Source: Hyphomicrobiales bacterium
Lineage (GTDB): Bacteria; Pseudomonadota; Alphaproteobacteria; Rhizobiales; Devosiaceae
Length of the DNA stretch: 21,556 bases
NCBI GenBank assembly: GCA_026989045.1
Contig: JALSJY010000079.1
Location: 1 to 21,556, forward strand
Reading direction: 5' to 3'
Shown: in pieces, positions 16,488 through 21,556 of the stretch
Position numbering within the stretch: position 1 is the first letter of the stretch
Layout of the letters: each line of letters begins with the position of its first letter
Made by a program: the position numbers and the translations under genes
Notes under the pieces: generated by a model
Database searches by the model: none
What the model saw: the letters and a program-made list of their open reading frames with translations, nothing else
Told to the model about the DNA's origin: nothing

Positions 16488-16502
16488 ACTAATATTATTA
16501 GT
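16488..16502. repeat. 15-bp palindrome in the divergent control region
   Basis: ACTAATA-T-TATTAGT is a perfect 7-bp dyad around one central base, followed by TTTTATTTT. It may be a regulator site about 60 bases upstream of the kinase -35. As a terminator it would be weak because the stem is AT-rich. Confidence 0.35.
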
Positions 16503-16562
16503 TTTTATTTTCTCTCCTGTATCAAATTCTCCTCTAATTCAACACTATTGAAAACTAACCAC

Positions 16563-16590
16563 TTGTCAATAGGCTAGAGGCAAGCATAAT
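16563..16590 (+). promoter_or_regulatory. promoter of the glycerol-kinase-like gene
   Basis: TTGTCA (16563-16568), 16-base spacer, CATAAT (16585-16590). Predicted start is near 16597, exactly where copy 2 of the direct repeat begins, so a protein bound to that repeat would block initiation. Confidence 0.5.
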
Positions 16591-16597
16591 ATAAATA

Positions 16598-16622
16598 ATG
16601 CGATTTGAATAAAATGCTCTAA
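16598..16622 (+). repeat. 25-bp direct repeat, copy 2, over the kinase transcription start
   Basis: Same ATGCGATTT...GCTCTAA frame as copy 1, with 21 of 25 bases identical. It lies between the predicted -10 and the ribosome site (AGGGA, 16624-16628), a repressor position. Which regulator binds is unknown; the GlpR-like protein is one candidate. Confidence 0.45.
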
Positions 16623-16636
16623 AAGGGAAAGCTGAA

Positions 16637-18073
16637 ATGCGCATTGCAGCGATAGATCAGGGTACAACCAGCACGCGCGTTTTAATTGCCTCTAGCAATA
16701 ATGACCCAGAAGTCATTCACTCAATTGAACATACTCAACTTTATCCGCAATCTGGCTGGGTTGAACATGACCCACAGGAGATTATAAAAAATATTCAATC
16801 ATGCGCTGATGTAGCAGGCTTGGTAGATGCTTTTGGAATAGATAACCAAGGCGAGAGCTGTTTAGCTTGGGACAAAGAAACCAAAAAACCACTTTCAAAT
16901 ATAATAGTCTGGCAGGATAATCGCACTTTAGATCAAATAGAAAAATTAAAAGCGCAGGGCTTTGAAGCAAAGACCTTAGAAATAGCAGGCCTACCACTAG
17001 ATACATATTTTTCAGCTAGCAAATTAGGCTGGATAATAAAAAACAATAAAAAAGCACAAGCAGCACTAAAAAAAGGTAATTTGCGCTTAGGCACAACTGA
17101 TGCTTTTTTTCTTGATCGCATGACAGATAATTTTGTTACCGATATCACAACGGCATCACGCACATCTTTAATGAACATCGCTACGGGGGAGTGGGACAAG
17201 GACTTATGTAAAATATTTGCAGTACCCATAGAAACATTGCCAAAAATTGTTCCAAGCACCGGCAATTTTGGATCAATAAAAACCAAACATGGCTTAATAC
17301 CAATCACGGCCTCCATTGTAGATCAACAAGCAGCACTTTATGGCTTTGGCTGTAAGGAAATGGGCGAAGCAAAAATAACCTTCGGCACAGGCGCTTTTGC
17401 GCTGATGATAACAGGGGAGCAAATATTTAAAAAACCAAAACAAGGCCTCTTGCCAACCATCGCATGGCAAAAATATGGTGAAAAACCAACCTATGCACTT
17501 GATGGAGGTATTTATACTGCCAGCGCCGCAATAAACTGGGCAAAGTCACTTGGTTTATTTTCTGACCTTAGTGAGATAAACTCCTTTTATGGTTCTGCTG
17601 CTAGCGATAGCGGGTTGATATTCATGCCAGCCCTATCAGGTCTTGCTTGCCCGCACTGGGATCGCCAAGCAAGGGGAATGTGGCTTGGACTTTCACTTGA
17701 TCATAAGCCTGAACAATTAGTGCAGGCAATTTTAGAGGGCATAGCATTTAGGGCAGCTGAAGTGATTGAGGCAATGAATGAATGCACCCCCTTGGGCAAT
17801 ATAATTCTTATTGATGGCGGAATGAGCAAGAATCCATATTTTTGCCAATTTCTAGCTGATGTTTTACAAAAAGAGGTTCGCCCCTCAAACCTACCAGAGC
17901 TAACCGCTTATGGAGTTGCGCTTTTAGCGGCTGACTTCATTAAAGAAAGGCAAGACGGCAAACTGCAATTTAAGCCATCACAATTTAGCTCATATAAGCC
18001 ACAAAATAATCGCGCCAAAACCTTTGCAAAATTTAAAAAGGCTATAATAATATCAAAAAACTGGGTCGGTTAA
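16637..18073 (+). CDS. glpK: glycerol-kinase-like FGGY kinase with altered NQRE motif
   Basis: A 478-residue FGGY kinase, slightly short for GlpK (about 500). DQGTTSTR (7-14) is the ATP-phosphate motif, and GWVEHDP (40-46) and VWQDNRT (91-97, W92) are GlpK-like. TASRTSLMNIATGEWD, VDQQAALYG (D229, the expected catalytic base) and FGTGAFALM follow; LIDGGMSKNPYFCQFLADVL is the C-terminal FGGY signature. Compared with E. coli GlpK, E84, W103, Y135 and D245 have counterparts (E73, W92, Y124, D229), but R83 of the NQRE motif is glycine here (N70-Q71-G72-E73). R83 contacts glycerol, so affinity or substrate may differ. Expected product is glycerol-3-phosphate for the flavoprotein pair some 13 kb away. 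The gene converges on bhcR with 5 bases between stops. Confidence 0.8.
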   Translation: MRIAAIDQGTTSTRVLIASSNNDPEVIHSIEHTQLYPQSGWVEHDPQEIIKNIQSCADVAGLVDAFGIDNQGESCLAWDKETKKPLSNIIVWQDNRTLDQIEKLKAQGFEAKTLEIAGLPLDTYFSASKLGWIIKNNKKAQAALKKGNLRLGTTDAFFLDRMTDNFVTDITTASRTSLMNIATGEWDKDLCKIFAVPIETLPKIVPSTGNFGSIKTKHGLIPITASIVDQQAALYGFGCKEMGEAKITFGTGAFALMITGEQIFKKPKQGLLPTIAWQKYGEKPTYALDGGIYTASAAINWAKSLGLFSDLSEINSFYGSAASDSGLIFMPALSGLACPHWDRQARGMWLGLSLDHKPEQLVQAILEGIAFRAAEVIEAMNECTPLGNIILIDGGMSKNPYFCQFLADVLQKEVRPSNLPELTAYGVALLAADFIKERQDGKLQFKPSQFSSYKPQNNRAKTFAKFKKAIIISKNWVG

Positions 18074-18078
18074 ATAAA

Positions 18079-18915
18079 TTACCTATCTGAATTAGGCATT
18101 TTCCCGCCAATCATTTTAGTAACATCTTTTGCTGCATTCATAACAATAGAACCAAGCTCTACTACTCTATTATCTTCAAACCGCACCGCAGGGCCTGAAA
18201 CTGAAATGCCCGCAATAGCCTCCCCAAAACTATTATAAATTGGTGCAGCAACACAGCGCATACCACTATATCTCTCTTCATTATCAAATGCCCAACCACG
18301 CTTTCTTGTTAATTCTAAATCATTAAAAAGAGAGTGTGACGAACTAAGGGTTTTGCTTGTAAATTCTGTTAAACCAGTTTTTTGCAAAATTTTCTTAATT
18401 TCTGTTTGCTCCATATTAGCCATAAGCACCTTGCCTATACCAGAGGCATGAATGGCAGAGCGGGTACCAGCACGAAAAAATGCACGAATTGGATTATGAG
18501 ATTCTACCTGAGAGATAAAAACAACATCACCAACATCAGCAATGGCTAAATTTGCAGTCTCACCTGTTTTTTCCATAAGGTCACGCATAACAATATGGGA
18601 AGCTTCAACCAGATTAGTGCGCTCTAAATATGAACTTCCAATTCTAAAAGCCTCAATTCCAACTCGCCAATGTTGACCTATTTCATCAAACTCAACAAAA
18701 CCATGTTTTTGCAAAGTTGCTAACATTCGATGCGCTGAAGAGGGGGGCATTCCTACCTGCAAAGATAGGTCAGTTAATGTAACACTACCTGCTTTTGAAA
18801 GCACTCTTAAAATTATCAAACCCTTTTCAAGCGCTTGAACAATTCCACCAGAGGCGTCATTTGAAAGTGATTTTGGCCGGCCTCTTGGTCGTTTTTGAAC
18901 ATTCATATTATTCAT
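18079..18915 (-). CDS. bhcR: IclR-family regulator of the beta-hydroxyaspartate cycle
   Basis: A 278-residue IclR-type regulator. Residues 8-16 (KRPRGRPKS) form an AT-hook-like tail. The winged HTH spans about 24-85 (ALEKGLIILRVLSKAGSVTLTDLSLQVGMPPSSAHRMLATLQKHGFVEF). The C-terminal effector domain covers about 100-270, with RAGTRSAIHASGIGKVLMA and the conserved CVAAPIYNSFGEAIAGISVSGP. AAGGGG lies just before ATG 18915. It is divergent from bhcA across 248 bases, the arrangement of BhcR in Paracoccus denitrificans, where BhcR controls the bhc operon and glyoxylate affects its DNA binding (from memory). Family and position make this assignment strong; direct or glyoxylate-responsive control here is inferred. 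Confidence 0.87.
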   Translation of the reverse strand: MNNMNVQKRPRGRPKSLSNDASGGIVQALEKGLIILRVLSKAGSVTLTDLSLQVGMPPSSAHRMLATLQKHGFVEFDEIGQHWRVGIEAFRIGSSYLERTNLVEASHIVMRDLMEKTGETANLAIADVGDVVFISQVESHNPIRAFFRAGTRSAIHASGIGKVLMANMEQTEIKKILQKTGLTEFTSKTLSSSHSLFNDLELTRKRGWAFDNEERYSGMRCVAAPIYNSFGEAIAGISVSGPAVRFEDNRVVELGSIVMNAAKDVTKMIGGKMPNSDR

Positions 18916-18999
18916 AATTTGCCCCTTTATAATCGCATTTATAACTTAATCTATAGTTTCATCTTTTTAACTATTTTGAAAAAATAAGAAAAATTAATA

Positions 19000-19011
19000 T
19001 TTTCTGAAAAA
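19000..19011 (-). promoter_or_regulatory. putative BhcR site, distal copy
   Basis: TTTTCTGAAAAA on the plus strand is the exact reverse complement of TTTTTCAGAAAA at 19088-19099. The palindromic core is TTTTC-N-GAAAA. The centres are 89 bp apart, about 8.5 helical turns. It lies about 85 bp upstream of bhcR. Confidence 0.4.
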
Positions 19012-19079
19012 TTAGGACAAAATAATAAAAAATTAAATATAGTGTAAAAACAAATAGATATCAACCATCAACATGTAAA

Positions 19080-19100
19080 TGGAAATATTTTTCAGAAAAA
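19080..19100 (+). promoter_or_regulatory. putative BhcR site next to the bhcA promoter
   Basis: TGGAAATATTTTTCA (19080-19094) matches the E. coli IclR box TGGAAATNATTTCCA at 12 of 14 defined positions. The overlapping palindrome TTTTTC-A-GAAAAA fills 19088-19100. Both end directly before the -35, which is an activator position. Assignment to BhcR is inference. Confidence 0.45.
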
Positions 19101-19129
19101 TTGAAAACAATTATAGCTCGTTATATACT
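19101..19129 (+). promoter_or_regulatory. promoter of the bhc operon
   Basis: TTGAAA (19101-19106), 17-base spacer, TATACT (19124-19129), the best promoter match in the window. Predicted start is near 19136, with a short leader of about 28 bases containing GGAG before ATG 19164. Confidence 0.6.
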
Positions 19130-19163
19130 TAACCCAATCTAATTTTTAAGTGGAGCAATTATT

Positions 19164-20351
19164 ATGATTGGACAAAATCCAATTTTTATTCCCGGGCCAA
19201 CAAATATCCCAGATCAATTGCGCAATGCAATGAATGTGCAATCTAGCGACCATCGCGCACCAGATTTTGTTGAAATTTTTGCTCCCGTATTAAAAGACCT
19301 CAAAAAAATCTTCAAAACTAAAACCGCTAAAACCATTATTTTTCCAGCAAGTGGCACAGGGGGCTGGGAAGCTGCAATTGCTAACACTCTGAGTGTTGGT
19401 GACAAAGTGCTTATTGCTCGCTATGGCATGTTTTCACATCGTTGGATTGATCTTTGCCAGCGCCACGGTCTTGAAGTTGAAATCATTGAATGTGAGTGGG
19501 GAACAGGCGCTCCAGCTGATTTATTTGCGCAACGATTAGAGCAAGATAAAAACCACGAAATCAAAGCTGTGCTAGTAACTCACAATGAAACAGCAACTGG
19601 TGTAAAATCAGATATTGGCAAAACTCGCCAAGCAATAGATAGCGCCAATCACCCTGCCCTATTATATGTTGACTGTGTAAGTTCGCTTGCTTCAATGGAC
19701 TTTCAGATGGATAAATGGAGCGTGGATATTGCTATATCTGGCTCACAAAAAGGCTTTATGCTAACTGCAGGTCTAGCAATTCTTGCCGTTTCACCAAAAG
19801 CAATAGAAATAGGAAGAAGCGCAAACCTGCCTCGCACATTTTTTGACTTTACTGATATGTTAATCGCCAATAAAAATGGCGGCTTTCCATACACCCCCCC
19901 CTTACAACTTATTCACGGCCTCAGCGCTGCCCTAAAAATAATAAATGACGAAGGTCTAGAAAATGTTTTTACCCGCCACTATCGCTTAGCCCAAGGAGTG
20001 CGTGAAGCAGCAAAAGCTTGGAATATGAAACTTTGTGCAAAAACACCAGACCTTTACTCAGATTCAATTAGCGCAATTTATGTCCCAAATGGTTTTAATT
20101 CAGATGAACTCACCAATCTTGCCTATGATAAATACAATGTTTCCTTTGGTATTGGGCTTGGTGAAATGGCTGGCAAGGCATTTCGCATTGGCCATCTAGG
20201 AGCATTAACAGATGTAATGGTGCTTTCAGGCCTCGCAACTATTGAAATGGCAATGACTGACTTAAACTACCCAATAGAACTTGGCGCTGGAGTAAGTGCA
20301 GCACAAGAATATTTTCGCAACTCTACTAAAATTATAAAATCTGAGGCATAG
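19164..20351 (+). CDS. bhcA: aspartate-glyoxylate aminotransferase of the beta-hydroxyaspartate cycle
   Basis: A 395-residue PLP enzyme of aminotransferase class V (serine-glyoxylate / alanine-glyoxylate group). IFIPGPTNIPDQLRNAMN opens the fold. PASGTGGWEAAIANTLSVGDKVLIARYGMFSHRW (about 61-94) is the cofactor phosphate region, LLYVDCVSSLASMDF gives D170, which should pair with the PLP ring nitrogen, and SGSQKGFML gives K196, the Schiff-base lysine. RIGHLG near the C-terminus carries the substrate-carboxylate arginine. In the cycle it converts glyoxylate and aspartate to glycine and oxaloacetate. Sequence alone would also allow serine-glyoxylate aminotransferase of the serine cycle; what decides is that bhcB and bhcC follow and an IclR gene is divergent. 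The stop is 3 bases before bhcB. Confidence 0.9.
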   Translation: MIGQNPIFIPGPTNIPDQLRNAMNVQSSDHRAPDFVEIFAPVLKDLKKIFKTKTAKTIIFPASGTGGWEAAIANTLSVGDKVLIARYGMFSHRWIDLCQRHGLEVEIIECEWGTGAPADLFAQRLEQDKNHEIKAVLVTHNETATGVKSDIGKTRQAIDSANHPALLYVDCVSSLASMDFQMDKWSVDIAISGSQKGFMLTAGLAILAVSPKAIEIGRSANLPRTFFDFTDMLIANKNGGFPYTPPLQLIHGLSAALKIINDEGLENVFTRHYRLAQGVREAAKAWNMKLCAKTPDLYSDSISAIYVPNGFNSDELTNLAYDKYNVSFGIGLGEMAGKAFRIGHLGALTDVMVLSGLATIEMAMTDLNYPIELGAGVSAAQEYFRNSTKIIKSEA

Positions 20352-20354
20352 CGA

Positions 20355-21320
20355 ATGAGCAAAAAGGCAAAATTAAATATCCCAACCTATGATGATGTTC
20401 TTGTAGCCCACAAGCGCATAAAACCCTATATTCATCACACCCCAATTTTAACTAGTGAATTTTTAAATAATCTTACAGGCGCGGAGCTATTTTTTAAATG
20501 CGAAAATTTTCAAAAAGCTGGCGTATTTAAAGCCCGCGGGGCATCAAATGCAGTGTTTGGTCTTTCAGATGAACAAGCAAAAAAAGGCGTTGCTACTCAC
20601 TCCTCAGGCAATCATGGCCTTTCGCTAAGCTATGCCGCAGGAAAACGTGGCATACCAGCAACCGTCGTTATGCCAAACACTGCCCCTCAAGCTAAAAAAG
20701 ATGCCGTTAGTGGCTATGGTGCAACAATTGTTGAATGTGAGCCAAGCACATCTTCACGCGAAGCAGTTTTTGCTGAAGTGATGGCAAGTTCTGGTGCTGA
20801 TTTTATCCACCCATATAACGACCCTCGAGTAATAGCGGGGCAAGCAACATGCGCCAAAGAAATATTTGAAGAGCTTGGAGAATTTGATGCGCTTGTTGCA
20901 CCAATTGGCGGCGGTGGCATGATTTCTGGCTCCTGTCTATCCCTTTCAAATATTTCTCCTAAAACAAAAATTTATGGTGCGGAACCTGAACAAGCAGACG
21001 ATGCCTATCGCTCACTAAAAGCTGGCTATATCATTGCCGATGATGCGCCAGTGACTATTGCCGATGGCCTAAAAGTTCCCTTAAAGGATTTAACTTGGCA
21101 TTTTGTTTCTAACTTTGTGAGCGACATTTTACTTGCTAGCGAACAAGAGATAATTGATGCCATGTATCTTGTTTGGCAAAGAATGAAAATAATTGTTGAG
21201 CCAAGCTCAGCAATTACGCTGGCAACAATATTAAAAAATAAAAATCTATTTGCTAACAAGCGAGTTGCAGTGATTCTAACTGGCGGCAATGTTGATTTAA
21301 AAAAATTGCCGTGGATGTAA
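20355..21320 (+). CDS. bhcB: beta-hydroxyaspartate dehydratase
   Basis: A 321-residue fold-type II PLP lyase of the serine/threonine dehydratase family. FKARGA carries the PLP lysine K59, SSGNHG (83-88) holds the substrate-binding asparagine loop, and APIGGGGMISG (182-192) is the glycine loop binding the PLP phosphate. The C-terminal ILTGGNVDL is also typical. In the cycle it removes water from erythro-beta-hydroxyaspartate to give iminosuccinate. Without context it would be annotated threonine ammonia-lyase or serine racemase; it has no ACT regulatory domain, so it is not biosynthetic IlvA. Its start is 3 bases after the bhcA stop, with GAGG just upstream inside bhcA, so it is co-translated. 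Confidence 0.9.
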   Translation: MSKKAKLNIPTYDDVLVAHKRIKPYIHHTPILTSEFLNNLTGAELFFKCENFQKAGVFKARGASNAVFGLSDEQAKKGVATHSSGNHGLSLSYAAGKRGIPATVVMPNTAPQAKKDAVSGYGATIVECEPSTSSREAVFAEVMASSGADFIHPYNDPRVIAGQATCAKEIFEELGEFDALVAPIGGGGMISGSCLSLSNISPKTKIYGAEPEQADDAYRSLKAGYIIADDAPVTIADGLKVPLKDLTWHFVSNFVSDILLASEQEIIDAMYLVWQRMKIIVEPSSAITLATILKNKNLFANKRVAVILTGGNVDLKKLPWM

Positions 21321-21374
21321 TCATAGAAATAATAATAAATATAAGCATGATTGACAGGAAATTAGGAGAAGAGA

Positions 21375-21556
21375 ATGAGTAAAATAAATTTAGATGAATA
21401 TGAAGTTGGCTATAATATTCCTGCTAAACTAGGTATGAATGAAGCTGACATTCAAACTCCTTGTTTGGTTGTAGACCTTGATGTTTTAGAAAAAAATATC
21501 AAAAAAATGCAAACCCACGCTAACACAATGAATGTCCGACTGCGTGTGCATGGAAA
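21375..21556 (+). CDS. bhcC: beta-hydroxyaspartate aldolase, 5' part, cut by window end
   Basis: The first 60 codons and two further bases are visible. AGGAG (21364-21368) lies 6 bases before the ATG. The protein begins MSKINLDEYEVGYNIPAKLGMNEADIQTPCLVVDLDVLEKNIKKM, the N-terminus of fold-type III PLP enzymes of the D-threonine aldolase / alanine-racemase-like group. TPCLVVDLDVLEKNI is the first strand of the barrel, and VRLRVHGK at the edge should place the PLP lysine at about residue 61. It condenses glycine and glyoxylate to beta-hydroxyaspartate. The 54-base gap after bhcB has no terminator, so it is the third gene of the operon. bhcD (iminosuccinate reductase, ornithine cyclodeaminase-like) is expected next, outside the window. 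Confidence 0.85.
   Translation, partial: MSKINLDEYEVGYNIPAKLGMNEADIQTPCLVVDLDVLEKNIKKMQTHANTMNVRLRVHG

Larger units (their letters stand above)
16242..16636. other. 395-base divergent control region between the TRAP operon and the kinase gene
   Basis: No gene fits here. The region holds the kinase promoter, a 25-bp direct repeat (listed separately), two copies of ATTAAACGC (16348-16356 and 16388-16396, 40 bp apart), a GCAAAAAT-TTT-ATTTTTGC hairpin (16402-16420), and a palindrome ACTAATA-T-TATTAGT (16488-16502) followed by T-rich sequence. The TRAP promoter must lie in the left part, but I see only a weak minus-strand candidate (TTATGA, 16 bases, TATATT around 16310-16340). Confidence 0.5.

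Noticed and set aside
16242..16636. A tRNA, small RNA or riboswitch in the long divergent gap
   Set aside because: I found no cloverleaf, no conserved aptamer core and no terminator-coupled structure; the dyads are better explained as protein sites.
16933..17316. 127-residue minus-strand frame inside the kinase gene
   Set aside because: Antisense shadow with no family resemblance; the plus-strand kinase is unambiguous.

Overview
The window is AT-rich DNA (roughly upper-30s % GC by eye, not counted) from an alphaproteobacterium. The protein families and their arrangement fit the Rhodobacterales/Rhizobiales side of the class: a PotABCD-type importer with an embedded phosphodiesterase, TRAP transporters, and a beta-hydroxyaspartate (bhc) cluster. 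I cannot resolve the genus. It looks chromosomal; I see no rRNA, tRNA, IS element, CRISPR array or phage genes.

Layout. (1) 1-438: the C-terminal end of an unrecognised protein. (2) 633-9844: a glycerophosphodiester / glycerol-3-phosphate block. Two flavoproteins resembling GlpA/GlpB-type glycerol-3-phosphate dehydrogenase lie on the minus strand, divergent from a DeoR/GlpR-type repressor. The repressor is followed by a polyamine-type ABC importer (binding protein, two permeases, ATPase) with a GpdQ-like metallophosphodiesterase between the second permease and the ATPase. (3) 9852-13237, minus strand: a CPA2 K+/H+ antiporter, a ROK sugar kinase and a DUF924 protein. (4) 13297-16241, minus strand: a tripartite TRAP transporter (dctQ-dctM-dctP) closed by a strong intrinsic terminator. 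(5) 16637-18073: a glycerol-kinase-like FGGY kinase. (6) 18079-21556: an IclR regulator divergent from bhcA, bhcB and the first 60 codons of bhcC, cut by the window edge.

How the genes work together. The clearest system is the beta-hydroxyaspartate cycle, which turns two glyoxylate into oxaloacetate without losing carbon. BhcC condenses glycine and glyoxylate, BhcB dehydrates beta-hydroxyaspartate to iminosuccinate, BhcD (expected beyond the right edge) reduces it to aspartate, and BhcA moves the amino group to a new glyoxylate. In block 2 the likely flow is import of a glycerophosphodiester or related solute, hydrolysis by the GpdQ-like enzyme, and oxidation of glycerol-3-phosphate to dihydroxyacetone phosphate by the flavoproteins; the distant kinase would supply glycerol-3-phosphate from free glycerol. 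Together this suggests a heterotroph living on small phytoplankton products such as glycolate, glycerol and lipid head-group diesters. That ecological reading is inference.

Regulatory DNA is also readable: overlapping divergent promoters between the dehydrogenase and repressor genes, good promoters before the binding protein, the kinase and bhcA, an IclR-box-like palindrome just upstream of the bhcA -35, a 25-bp direct repeat flanking the kinase promoter, and hairpins between binding-protein and permease genes in both transporters.
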